This document shows positions 11,123 to 20,400 of a stretch of 64,000 bases of DNA, one piece after another. Location: NCBI GenBank assembly GCA_003989085.1, contig RXIV01000001.1, positions 558,001 through 622,000 of the forward strand, read 5' to 3'. The stretch's first letter is position 1, and the number at the start of each line of letters is the position of its first letter. Made by a program: the position numbers and the translations under genes. The notes beneath the pieces were generated by a model. The model saw only the letters and a list, made by a program, of their open reading frames with translations. It ran no database searches and had not been told where the DNA came from. The stretch is from Candidatus Competibacteraceae bacterium (lineage in GTDB: Bacteria > Pseudomonadota > Gammaproteobacteria > Competibacterales > Competibacteraceae).

Positions 11123-12295
11123 TTACGCCGGACGCCGCTTAATCAGCAACCGCCGCTCGATCTCGAAGATCTTACTGCTGAGCTTCTCCTTGCTCAGTTT
11201 CTGCTTATCATTCTCCTTGATAAATAGGTCCGCTCCGTAAGTCTCCAGTGCGGCGGTGGCACTGATATTTTTCACCCCGATAAACTGGAACGTCACAATC
11301 CCGGCAGTATCAGTATTGGGCAAGGTTTCAGTCGCTACTACTCGTGAGAGCGCCGCTACCGTATCTCCGGATACCGCTGGTTGGGTGTGATAACCCTCAG
11401 TGAAACCCAACTCCCACAGCGCATTTTCACTGACATCGCGACTCGCCAAGCCTTCCAGCCAGGCAAAGACTAATCCGCCGTAGACAATCGGTTCACCGCT
11501 CATTTTCCCTGATAAGCCGGTGCTATACACCCGGTCAAAATGCAGCGGATGGGTATTACCAACCAGATACGTCCAGGCCATATGCTCATCCGTAATGGTG
11601 CGACCATTGGCATGGATGATCAGATCGCCAAGGGCGAAGTCTTCGAAATAAGTATTGGGTCCAGTTAATTGCGCCGGATAGTGCCCCGCATTGATCGGCA
11701 ACTCTACGACCGGATGCTCTACCCACGGAAATTCCACTGGTGTAGTCGGTGCGGGCGTGGTGGGCAACCGGTCGCCGCGATAGCCGACCATAATCTTACG
11801 CTCGTATTGCAACACCACCTGATTATGCTGATTTAGACCCAGGGTGCGAATTAGCACGATGCCGGGTTTATCCTCACCCCGCGCCTTGCGATCCATCACC
11901 TTGGTATAACCGCGCAAGGTATCGCCCGGATAAACCGGCCGCAGAAATTGCACGTTGTAATAACCCAGGTTGGCTATCGCTTTCTCGGAGTCGTTATGCA
12001 CCCCCAGCGACAGCACCACGTTAAACACCATTTGCGGGCTGGCCGGTAAATCGGCAAAGCCGTGAGCCTTGGCATACTCCAGATTCAGATACAGCGGGTT
12101 GCACTGCATGAAGACGCGAGCGAAATCCAGCATTGGGCCGCGTTCAAAGGTATAGCCCCGTGGATGGACAAACACCTGACCCGGCACAAATTCGTCCAGA
12201 TAACGTCCGTATTGGGGCCGCCGCGCCCATTCCAGATTCACCGTTACTGAACCGGACACTTCTGGCTGTTCACTCAATCGCATGGAAAAGCTCAT
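11123..12295 (-). CDS. Tandem MaoC (double hot-dog) enoyl-CoA hydratase, mesaconyl-CoA hydratase-like
   Basis: The 390-residue protein has two MaoC-type hot-dog halves. The N-terminal half (about residues 25-180) includes NLGYYNVQFLRPVYPGDTL and a degenerate CNPLYLNLEYA. The C-terminal half (about 215-350) has NTYFEDFALGDLI and the hydratase-2 motif GNTHPLHFD, so catalysis probably sits there. The arrangement and the PVYPGDTL segment resemble mesaconyl-CoA hydratase (Mch) of the ethylmalonyl-CoA pathway. The upstream gene, 3 bases away on the same strand, is a methylsuccinyl-CoA-dehydrogenase-like enzyme whose product would be the substrate here. A Lys/Arg-rich tail of about 40 residues ends the protein. 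Another MaoC hydratase or dehydratase role is possible. Confidence 0.78.
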   Translation of the reverse strand: MSFSMRLSEQPEVSGSVTVNLEWARRPQYGRYLDEFVPGQVFVHPRGYTFERGPMLDFARVFMQCNPLYLNLEYAKAHGFADLPASPQMVFNVVLSLGVHNDSEKAIANLGYYNVQFLRPVYPGDTLRGYTKVMDRKARGEDKPGIVLIRTLGLNQHNQVVLQYERKIMVGYRGDRLPTTPAPTTPVEFPWVEHPVVELPINAGHYPAQLTGPNTYFEDFALGDLIIHANGRTITDEHMAWTYLVGNTHPLHFDRVYSTGLSGKMSGEPIVYGGLVFAWLEGLASRDVSENALWELGFTEGYHTQPAVSGDTVAALSRVVATETLPNTDTAGIVTFQFIGVKNISATAALETYGADLFIKENDKQKLSKEKLSSKIFEIERRLLIKRRPA

Positions 12296-12298
12296 GGC

Positions 12299-14020
12299 TC
12301 AATTCTCCACTTCGGCCTTGGTTTTGGCATTATCTACCAGCGAGCGGGCAATCACTTTTAAGGCCAGCGTTTCTTCGGCGCCTTCGAAAATGGACAATAC
12401 CCGCGCATCAATGAAATAGCGGCTGACCGGCACTTCTTCGGCGTAACCCATGCCGCCATGAATTTGCAAGGCTTCACGGGTGACCCATTCCGCCGTCTTG
12501 CAGGTAAAGAACTTGACCATGCTGGCTTCCATATCGCCTTCGCCTTTATCCATTAAGCGCCCGACGGAATAGGTAAATTGCCGGCCAATCGCCAGATAGG
12601 CCGCCATTCGCGCCAGCTTGATTTGGGTCAACTGGTAATCACCAATCGGATAGCCAAACACCATCCGCTCCTGAGCATAACTCAGCGCCTTTTCATAGGC
12701 TGCCTGCATCAATCCCACGGCGCGGGCCGCAGTCTGAATCCGCCCGCCGGCAAAGCCCGCCATCGTGAAATAAAAGCCCTTACCCTCACCTTTCGGCCCG
12801 CCGAGCATATTTTCATCGGGGACAAATACGTTATCGAAGAACAAATCAAAGGAGTGCATTCCGCGATAGCCAATAGTGGCAATCGCTTTGCCGGTCAGCT
12901 TGCCGCCGCCATCCTGAGTAAACTCGAAGGCATGACCAGGATAAACAGGCTTCTCCAGCAGAAACATCGACAGGCCACGATGACCCAGTGAAATATCAGG
13001 ATTGGTGCGGGCCAGAATCAGCAGCACTCCGGCTTTGCCACCGAAAGTACACCAGGTTTTGGCACCGTTCAGCAGCCAGCCGCCTTCGGTCTTGGTCGCT
13101 TTTAGCCGCATGTTGGCCACGTCGGAACCATAATTCGGCTCTGTCACCGCCACTGCGCACAGCCTGTCGCCGGAGGCCAGTTGCGGCAGCCACTTCATTT
13201 GCTGCTGTTCGGTGCCGCCCTTAAGCAGCGCCTTGGACAGAATTTCAGGCCGGGTGATCAGGCTGCCCGCCGCGCCCAGCGACCCTCGGGTCAGTTCTTC
13301 GGTGACAACGATCATCCCCAGGTTATCTTCCTGCTCATCGCTCTGAATGCCGCCGAAGCGTTCCGGGATGGAAATGCCAAAGCAGCCCAAATCCTTAATT
13401 TGCTCAAGAATGGCGTCAGGAATGTCGAGATCGTGGCGGTGAATCTCCTCGGCCAGCGGCATCACCACTTCTTCGGCCACCCGGCGGAAGGTTTCGCGCA
13501 TCATTTCATGATGATCGTCGAGCAGATACGCACCGGTCACGCCATTCTCCGCCCGCATCAACTGCCCCAGTTCGGCCACCCGGGCCGCTGGCAGCTGGCT
13601 TAGGCAGAACTGCCTCACTGCCGGATAATCGACGGTCGCGCCCAGCCATTGCTCGTTGAGGCCGAAATCAGTCGGACGGGCGCTCAGGCGGTTGCGGATT
13701 GCCTGCAATGCTTCAGCGGCGAATAGCAGGGCGAAGCGTTCTTCCAGGCTCAGCTCACTGGTTGAACCGCCACCCGCTGCCCGCGCCCGTTTCGCATAAT
13801 CGAGAGCGAAGCGAGCGCCAGTCGCTTCAGCGCAGGACAACGCCAGGTCGTAGCTGACCAGTTGATGTTGATCGAGCAGCGCGGCGGAGATTTTGCCATC
13901 GGCTTGCTGGGAGCGTTCCTTCAAATCGGCGAGGGAGTAATCAAGGGCCTTCTGGACAGAAGCCAGCGCCAGGGCGGCCTGCTGCAACTGTTCTGCCGGA
14001 GTCGGAGTGGACTGGGACAT
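12299..14020 (-). CDS. Acyl-CoA dehydrogenase, (2S)-methylsuccinyl-CoA dehydrogenase-like
   Basis: This is a 573-residue FAD flavoenzyme, longer than typical acyl-CoA dehydrogenases (about 380-400) because of an N-terminal extension of about 150 residues rich in helices. That architecture is known for methylsuccinyl-CoA dehydrogenase (Mcd). The core carries AVTEPNYGSDVANM, GAKTWCTFGG, the FAD-contacting IHGGMGYAEE, and FEGAEE with the likely catalytic Glu. Mcd oxidises methylsuccinyl-CoA to mesaconyl-CoA, and the next gene encodes a mesaconyl-CoA-hydratase-like protein, which supports the assignment. Membership of the acyl-CoA dehydrogenase family is certain. The exact substrate is inferred from length and neighbour. 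Confidence 0.85.
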   Translation of the reverse strand: MSQSTPTPAEQLQQAALALASVQKALDYSLADLKERSQQADGKISAALLDQHQLVSYDLALSCAEATGARFALDYAKRARAAGGGSTSELSLEERFALLFAAEALQAIRNRLSARPTDFGLNEQWLGATVDYPAVRQFCLSQLPAARVAELGQLMRAENGVTGAYLLDDHHEMMRETFRRVAEEVVMPLAEEIHRHDLDIPDAILEQIKDLGCFGISIPERFGGIQSDEQEDNLGMIVVTEELTRGSLGAAGSLITRPEILSKALLKGGTEQQQMKWLPQLASGDRLCAVAVTEPNYGSDVANMRLKATKTEGGWLLNGAKTWCTFGGKAGVLLILARTNPDISLGHRGLSMFLLEKPVYPGHAFEFTQDGGGKLTGKAIATIGYRGMHSFDLFFDNVFVPDENMLGGPKGEGKGFYFTMAGFAGGRIQTAARAVGLMQAAYEKALSYAQERMVFGYPIGDYQLTQIKLARMAAYLAIGRQFTYSVGRLMDKGEGDMEASMVKFFTCKTAEWVTREALQIHGGMGYAEEVPVSRYFIDARVLSIFEGAEETLALKVIARSLVDNAKTKAEVEN

Positions 14021-14304
14021 CGGGGTGCCTCGTGGAGTCAGCGGTGATGGGAAAACCCTGCATTTAATGGGCTATCGCGCCAAAGTTTAAGCGCAAAGCG
14101 GCTGTGAACATAGACTTGGCTCCCAAAGCGGCGGCAAAAAATCCGGCGACTGAAATTCAGCGCCAAGGTAGCCTCTACCATAGCGGTTTTCCACGGTAGC
14201 AGATTCCCTGTTCCGACCTTCCGCCGGCATCCTGCCCTTTCTCCCGTTGCGCAAAGCGGTCGAGCGACCTAAGATACACAAAGATCGCACAAAGAATACA
14301 CATC

Positions 14305-14499
14305 ATGCGCACGAATATTGTCATTGACGACCAATTAATGGAAGAAGTTTTGCGTCTGACTCAACTAAAGACCAAGCGTGAGGTCGTTGATTTGGGCTTG
14401 CGGACCTTGTTGCGGTTGCGCCGACAGGAGGAGGTTCGACGCTTTCGGGGCCAGTTCGACTGGCAAGGTGACCTTGATGCGATGAGGACCGACGAGTGA
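14305..14499 (+). CDS. VapB-type antitoxin
   Basis: This 64-residue protein begins MRTNIVIDDQLMEEVLRLT and contains KTKREVVDLGLRTLL, the ribbon-helix-helix pattern of VapB antitoxins of the DUF2191 kind. Its stop overlaps the GTG of the PIN toxin by 4 bases, the usual arrangement for this toxin-antitoxin type. The C-terminal part (FRGQFDWQGDLDAMRTDE) is the likely toxin-binding tail. Autoregulation through a promoter operator in the 284-base gap upstream is expected from the family, but no operator was identified. Confidence 0.9.
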   Translation: MRTNIVIDDQLMEEVLRLTQLKTKREVVDLGLRTLLRLRRQEEVRRFRGQFDWQGDLDAMRTDE

Positions 14500-14897
14500 T
14501 CTTGGTCGATTCCAGCGTCTGGATCGACTACTTCCGGGGAACCGTTACCCCACCGACTGAGCGTCTGGATGCGTTGCTGAGTATCGAGCCGCTAGCGGTT
14601 GGCGACCTCATTCTGGCTGAAGTGCTGCAAGGATTCATCAGCGACCGGGACTTTACCCAGGCGCAAAAACTGCTGACTTCCCTGACAATAGTGCCGATCG
14701 GAGGGCAGGATATCGTGATTCAATCGGCGCGAAATTTCCGCACCCTGCGCACGCGGGGCGTGACGATCAGGAAAACCATTGATACGCTCATTGCGACCCG
14801 CTGTATTGAGAGCGATTTCGCCCTGCTGTACAGCGACCGGGATTTCGAGCCGTTTGTTGAGCATTTGAGTTTGCGTTCCGCAATGCAGCAACGCTGA
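14496..14897 (+). CDS. VapC-type PIN-domain ribonuclease toxin
   Basis: The 133-residue PIN domain starts at a GTG overlapping the antitoxin stop. Acidic residues expected for Mg-dependent RNA cleavage are visible: Asp in ILVDSSVWIDYF, Glu in LAEVLQGF, Asp in TIDTLIA, and Asp in LLYSDRDFEPF. VapC toxins cut specific RNAs, often initiator tRNA or rRNA. The gene is intact and the pair appears functional. The target cannot be predicted from sequence. Confidence 0.92.
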   Translation: MILVDSSVWIDYFRGTVTPPTERLDALLSIEPLAVGDLILAEVLQGFISDRDFTQAQKLLTSLTIVPIGGQDIVIQSARNFRTLRTRGVTIRKTIDTLIATRCIESDFALLYSDRDFEPFVEHLSLRSAMQQR

Positions 14898-14986
14898 AAC
14901 TCCAGATTTAGCGAATAGATGCGCTCTGTCTCCCTCTCATCCACCGTCCGCCCCATCTGCCGGGTGCGGCGCTCCAGAGACCCGTC

Positions 14987-16273
14987 GTGGCTAAGCCCTC
15001 CATTCTGTCGAACGAACTTCGTCATTACCCCGGCCTGCTGGTCATTGAACTCGACCCGCAAGCCTCCGATCCTGCCGGCATTCCGCCCGAACCGCTGACC
15101 GTTGCTGCTGCTTCAGCGCTAGCCGGCCATTTAGCTAAAGATCTGGATCACATTCTTGGCGGCATTGACCATCTTGGTCTGATTCTGCCAGGCGCCTTGT
15201 ACGATCAGACCGAAATCCTGCAACCGGGTTTGCCCTTGCCTAGCGCCTTGGCCGATCTGTATGGCGGCAGTTTACAAGGCGGCTTTGTCCCGCAGTTGAT
15301 CGCCTTGGGTGCGGATCACGGCGCTTTCCCGATGGCTGAGATCGATCCCCGCCGCCGGCCTGGTTCCGGGCCGTTGTTGCTGTTGCCATTCTGCTTGATC
15401 GGGCCGTCCGCCACTATTGATCCGTTAGCGCGAATTATGGAAGACCGTCTATTGCAGAACGGTGAAACCTCACCGGCTACCCGTGAGGCGATGCAACAGG
15501 CCTTCGGATTGACCGTGTTGAACCTGTCCTTTGCCACCATTGGCGATTTATGCGCCCTGCTGCGGGTGCAACTGGAAGGGAATGGGCTGTTGCCGCTGTG
15601 GGAATTGCTGGAACACGCCTGGTTTGAACGGACTGGCGTCCATCCGGTGCTATTGGAGGACGGCAACCGCTTTCTCGTCGCTGGCGATCATGCCCACACC
15701 CTGTTCTACACCTTCGACGACTGGGCGCAGTTTGGGCCGGGCCGGGCGCTGCCAGCGGCGGAATTGGGCGAGGGCTATCAACGCTGGGTGCGATGGCAAC
15801 GCCAATATACATTAGCGTTGGCCGCTTACGGGTTGGAGGTCCGTTGGGTATTAGCCAATCCGCAACTGGAGGAAATCCTGGCGACGGCGGACGGTGAAAC
15901 CGCCAAAGCTGCCCTGCGTGCGATTCCCTGCCTGTCCGGGGATTATCTGATTGAAGCGATGTTCCAGAATGACCGCGAGAACCCGGAACAGCAGATGGCG
16001 GTCACCTGTCACGCTGATCCGGAACTGGGTACGCTGGCCTTCACTGTGATGACGCTGGACGCTGACGGTCAGCTATTGCGGCTGGAACACCACTACCCGC
16101 TGCAACCACAGGGCTTGCAGGTCATCATTGACCGGCTGGTGCAGCGCTGCGCCGAACAGGGCACCGAGCGACAGGTGCTGCATCCAGGTCGGCTGCTGTA
16201 TGCGGAAGAGGGGCGGAGTCTGCGAGCCGCGACGGTCGCTGATTTGCCAGCGCCTCTGGAACGGCGGCATTAG
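14987..16273 (+). CDS. Conserved-looking protein of unknown function (428 residues)
   Basis: I do not recognise this protein. It starts at a GTG (MAKPSILSNELRHYPGLLVI) with no strong ribosome binding site. It has no signal peptide and no obvious membrane helix, and appears soluble and rich in Leu, Ala and Pro. Possible landmarks are LLLLPFCLIG, HAHTLFYTFDDWAQFGPG and a Trp-rich GYQRWVRWQRQYTLALAAYG. The uninterrupted 1.29-kb frame, with codon use like its neighbours, makes it a real gene. It lies downstream of vapBC and upstream of the duplicated-repeat protein on the same strand, with 106 bases to the next start, so it may be transcribed separately. Confidence 0.75.
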   Translation: MAKPSILSNELRHYPGLLVIELDPQASDPAGIPPEPLTVAAASALAGHLAKDLDHILGGIDHLGLILPGALYDQTEILQPGLPLPSALADLYGGSLQGGFVPQLIALGADHGAFPMAEIDPRRRPGSGPLLLLPFCLIGPSATIDPLARIMEDRLLQNGETSPATREAMQQAFGLTVLNLSFATIGDLCALLRVQLEGNGLLPLWELLEHAWFERTGVHPVLLEDGNRFLVAGDHAHTLFYTFDDWAQFGPGRALPAAELGEGYQRWVRWQRQYTLALAAYGLEVRWVLANPQLEEILATADGETAKAALRAIPCLSGDYLIEAMFQNDRENPEQQMAVTCHADPELGTLAFTVMTLDADGQLLRLEHHYPLQPQGLQVIIDRLVQRCAEQGTERQVLHPGRLLYAEEGRSLRAATVADLPAPLERRH

Positions 16274-16379
16274 CGCGGGTCTTGAATCAGGGACGGCATC
16301 AGCAACATTGGCATTTCCACACTGCCCCTTTAGACTTTGCGCCCTTCAACAGGCTTACTCTGATTCTCAGGAGTTTTAC

Positions 16380-16778
16380 ATGAAAATGAAGAATATCGAC
16401 CAGTTACTCCAATCATTCCGGGATAATCTGCCGGATGGCAGTCGAACAGCTGCCGCGCTCGACCGAGGCGCCAGTCTGGAGGAAATTTCCGGACTTGCCG
16501 AGCAGGAGGGGTTTCACCAGATGGCCTCCGTGCTGTTCGAGGCGGAACAGGAAGCCTTGCGCGAAGGCCCAGCGGCGGTGGAAGACCCGTCGGTGGCGAC
16601 CGATGCGTTTATTCGGACGATTCGCGGGGAATTGCCGGATGGCAGCCAAACGGCCGCCGCCATTGACCGTGGCGCGTCCTGGGAGGAGATTTCCGAACGG
16701 GCCGAAGCCGAAGGTTTGCACCAGTTGGCTTCAGCCCTGTTCGAAGCGGAACAGGAACAGTTGCGTTCCCCGGTCTGA
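16380..16778 (+). CDS. Small acidic protein with two tandem repeats, function unknown
   Basis: The ATG at 16380 has CAGGAG six bases upstream, a strong start, and gives 132 residues. The protein is an internal duplication of a unit of about 50 residues. Copy one has LPDGSRTAAALDRGASLEEI and copy two LPDGSQTAAAIDRGASWEEI. Both then continue with a GF/GL-HQ-A-S-LFEAEQE segment. It is acidic, has no Cys, signal peptide or membrane helix, and should fold as paired helical units. A short linker (EDPSVATDAF) separates the copies. A lipid or rRNA methyltransferase-like gene follows after 34 bases. I know of no function for the repeat. Confidence 0.8.
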   Translation: MKMKNIDQLLQSFRDNLPDGSRTAAALDRGASLEEISGLAEQEGFHQMASVLFEAEQEALREGPAAVEDPSVATDAFIRTIRGELPDGSQTAAAIDRGASWEEISERAEAEGLHQLASALFEAEQEQLRSPV

Positions 16779-16812
16779 CCACCCGATATAGGTCACTGGA
16801 CAAACCGCAATC

Positions 16813-17418
16813 ATGAAACGTATTGTCAAGGTTCTGCTACAAAATCCCGGGACGGCCTCGTTGGCGCTGTTTGCCCGGGAACTCCTGGCCAATCCACGGG
16901 CGATGGGCGCAGCCTGCCCCAGCATGCCGGCGCTGGCGGGCTGTATGGCGTCCTGCGTCCCGCTCAACCGGGATGGTCTGGTCGTGGAGCTGGGAGGTGG
17001 AACCGGCGCGGTCACTGCCGCCCTGCTCCGGTATGGGGTGCCGCCGTGGAAATTGATCGTCGTCGAGCGGTCGCCAACTCTCGCCCATCATCTGCGGCAG
17101 CGGTTCCCACACCTGCGGATCGTACAGGGCGACGCCGCGCACCTGGCGCAACTGCTGGATCAGGACCGGGCGCGGGGCATCGGCAGCATTGTATCCAGCC
17201 TGCCGCTGCGCTCGTTGCAACCTGCTGTCACTCGCGCCATTAGCCAGCAGTTTGAAACCCTGCTCGAACCCGGCGGCCTGCTGGTGCAGTTTACCTACGA
17301 TCTGCGCGGCGCCCGCCGCCGGTTGTTGCCACACTTTCGGCGGTTATCCAGCAAGCTCATCTGGAGCAACCTGCCGCCAGCGCGGGTGGAAACCTTTGAA
17401 CGGGTAGGCAGTGATTGA
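16813..17418 (+). CDS. Class I SAM-dependent methyltransferase (phospholipid N-methyltransferase/KsgA-like fold)
   Basis: This 201-residue methyltransferase has SAM motif I in VVELGGGTGAVTAALL, an acidic end of strand 2 in LIVVERSPTLAHHL, motif II in RIVQGDAAHL, and GSIVSSLPLRSL where related enzymes have a catalytic or post-I motif. The N-terminal FARELLANPRAMGAACPS matches the opening of bacterial phosphatidylethanolamine N-methyltransferases of the PmtA type. That would make phosphatidylcholine precursors at the membrane. An alternative is an rRNA-dimethylase-like orphan. It lies 34 bases after the two-repeat protein and 72 bases before recB. Confidence 0.82.
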   Translation: MKRIVKVLLQNPGTASLALFARELLANPRAMGAACPSMPALAGCMASCVPLNRDGLVVELGGGTGAVTAALLRYGVPPWKLIVVERSPTLAHHLRQRFPHLRIVQGDAAHLAQLLDQDRARGIGSIVSSLPLRSLQPAVTRAISQQFETLLEPGGLLVQFTYDLRGARRRLLPHFRRLSSKLIWSNLPPARVETFERVGSD

Positions 17419-17490
17419 CGGCAAGCCGGATCCTGGTTACCCGCGCTCGTTGAATCGGTTCTGCTAAACGCCAGGCCCACATACCCCCTG

Positions 17491-20400
17491 ATGAACCGCC
17501 TCGACCCGCTCTATGTCCCTCTCAGTGGTTTCAATCTGATTGAAGCCAGCGCGGGCACCGGCAAGACTCACACCCTCACTGCACTCCATGTCCGACTGGT
17601 GGTGGAACTGGGGATTGCGGTCAACCGCATTCTGGTTGTCACCTACACCAACGCCGCCACCAAGGAACTGCGCGACAGGATTCGCAGCCGGTTGTTGCAA
17701 GTCCGTGCCGCCTTTCTGCGGGGACGTGCGCCCGCAGACGATGAGTTAGCCGTTCGGTTGCTGGATTTGCAACCAGATCGGGATATCGCCATTCGCCGGC
17801 TGACCAACGCGGTGCGCGGCTTTGACGAGGCGGCGATTTTCACCATTCATGGCTTCTGCCAGAGGGCGTTGGGTGATCACGCTTTTGCCAGTGGCCTGTC
17901 GTTTGAGACCGAGTTGCTGGCCGATACCGGCGAGCTGTTGCAGGAGATCGTCGATGATTTCTGGCGGCGCGAGTTGTATCCGGCCGCGCCGATGGTCGCG
18001 CAGTATTTTCTGGATGCCGGCCATACCCCGGAAAAACTGCGCAGCCAGATCGAACGTCATTTGAACAAGCCCTATCTACGGGTGATTACGCCGGGCGGAG
18101 TAGTGGATGGCCCGGCGCTGGCGCAGACCTTCGCAACAGCGTTTCAGCAGGCCCGCGAACTTTGGTTACAGGATCGCGCTGCGATTGAAAAACTGCTGCT
18201 GACCTGGCCCGGTCTCAACCGCAAAAGCTATGGCCTGAAGTACATCCCCGGCTGGCTGGTGGCGATGGATGGCTATTTAAGCGGGGAAATTCCCAAACTG
18301 GCGCTGTTCTCCAGCTTCGACCGCTTCACCGCTGCCAAGCTGCACGCCTCGGTCAACAAAGGTAAAACTGCGCCGGAGCATCCCTTCTTCGTCGTCTGTG
18401 AAACGCTGCATAGCACCGGCCATGCGCTGGCGGAGTACTACCGGCATCAGCTGCCGGTCCAGCTGCTGGCGTACTGCAATAAGGAACTGACGCTTCGTAA
18501 GCGGCGGCAGCAACTCCAGTCCTACGACGATCTGCTGCTTAATCTGCATCGGGCGCTGCACGATGCCCAACGGGGCGCTGCACTGGCCGAGACCCTGCAT
18601 CAGCGTTATGCCGCTGCCTTGATCGATGAATTTCAGGATACCGATCCGGTGCAGTACGCCATTTTTCGGCGGATTTACGCTGGCGCGAACCAGCCGGTGT
18701 TTCTGGTCGGCGATCCCAAACAAGCCATTTACAGCTTCCGGGGGGCGGACATCTTTGCCTACCTGAACGCCCGCCACGACACCCCTGCCACGCATCGTTA
18801 CACCCTGGATGTCAACTGGCGCTCGGATCCACGCCTGCTGACGGCGCTGAATGCAGTGTTCGGCGCAGTCAAGGATCAGCCTTTTCTGGTGGACGAGATT
18901 CCATTTCATCCTGCGCGCCCGGCGGAGCACAAGCAGCATCAGCCGCTGACGATTCAGGGTCGGCTGGAAGCGCCGTTGCATCTGTGGTTGCTGGAAACTG
19001 ATGGCAGTGAGGCGATCAACAAGGGTATCGCCGGTGACTGGGCGGCGCAGGCGACGGCGATGGAAATCGCGCGATTGCTGAATCTGGGGGCGCGCAATCA
19101 GGCCCGGATTGGCGAGCAGGCGCTGAGCGGCGGCGATATCGCCGTCTTGGTGCGCAGCCATTGGCAGGGGCGGTTGATTCGCCGGCAGTTGTTGCGGCTG
19201 AATGTGCCGAGCGTCCAGCATGCCGATGACAGCGTGTTCGCCACTGCTGAGGCCCGGCAACTGGACTGGTTGCTGGCGGCGGTGCTGGAGCCGGGCCATG
19301 AGGGGCGGGTGCGGACTGCCCTGGCCTCTGACCTGTTCGGCCTGAGTGGCGAGGAACTCCACCGTTTGCACGAGGATGAGCGGGCTTGGGCGCGGTGGCT
19401 GGAGCAGTTGCAGGATTATCGGCAGTTATGGCGGGAGCATGGGTTTATCCGCTTTTTCCGCGCTTGGTTGATCGGTGAGGGCATTCCGCAGCGGCTGCTG
19501 GCGTTCCGCGATGGCGAGCGCCGGCTGACCAATCTGCTCCATCTGGCTGAGTTGCTGCATATCGCCAGCCGTAGCCATCCCGGCATGGCGGGGCTGCTGA
19601 AATGGCTGGGCGACCGCCGCCGCGATCCGTCCAGTCAGGATGAGGAACAGCAACTGCGGCTGGAAAGCGATGAGAATCTGGTGCGGATTGTCACTGTCCA
19701 CAAGAGCAAGGGGCTGGAATATCCCATCACTTTTTGCCCGTTCGTGTGGGATGGGCGGCTACGGACCGATGATCAGGATGACGTGCTGCTGTACCACGAC
19801 CCGGAAAATCCCGGCCAGACCCTGCTCACCATCGGCGCAGCAGAAGACGATCCCGCGCATGACTATGCTCGCCGCGAGGAAATGGCCGAGAGTCTGCGTC
19901 TGTTCTACGTCGCGCTGACCCGCGCCCAGCAACGCTGCACCTTGGTTTGGGGCAAGATCAAGGCGGGCGAGACCGCACCGCCCGCCTGGTTGTTGCACCG
20001 TCCGACCATCAAGGAAGCGGACAAGGACTGGTTGCAGGCTACTGAGGAACGGTTTGGCAAGTTGAGTGGGGCGGCGCTGCGCCAGGAGGTGCAGACTAGG
20101 CTGGCCCCGGCGGGCGGGACGGTCGTGATTACTACGCTACCGCAGGACGCCGGTGAACGCTATCAACCGCCCGCCGTAGTGGAGCCGGAATTGACGGTGC
20201 GAACCTTCGCCCGGCCACCCTTTGAATTCTGGCGAGTGGGTAGTTTTACGGCGTTGACGGCCGTTGGCCACGCTGTGGAAATGGCGGAATGGCCGGATTA
20301 CGACATGAGCGCCGTTGCGCCAGTAGTGGATGCTGAGCCGTTGGTGGACTCGCTCCTCCACCGTGATATTTCCTCTTTCCCGCGTGGAGCGCGGGCCGGA

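Noticed and set aside
14087..14290. Minus-strand 67-codon frame in the mcd-vapB gap
   Set aside because: No ribosome binding site, no recognisable protein features; probably random in the divergent promoter region.
18277..19371. Minus-strand 364-codon frame inside recB
   Set aside because: Antisense to the RecB helicase region; no support of its own.
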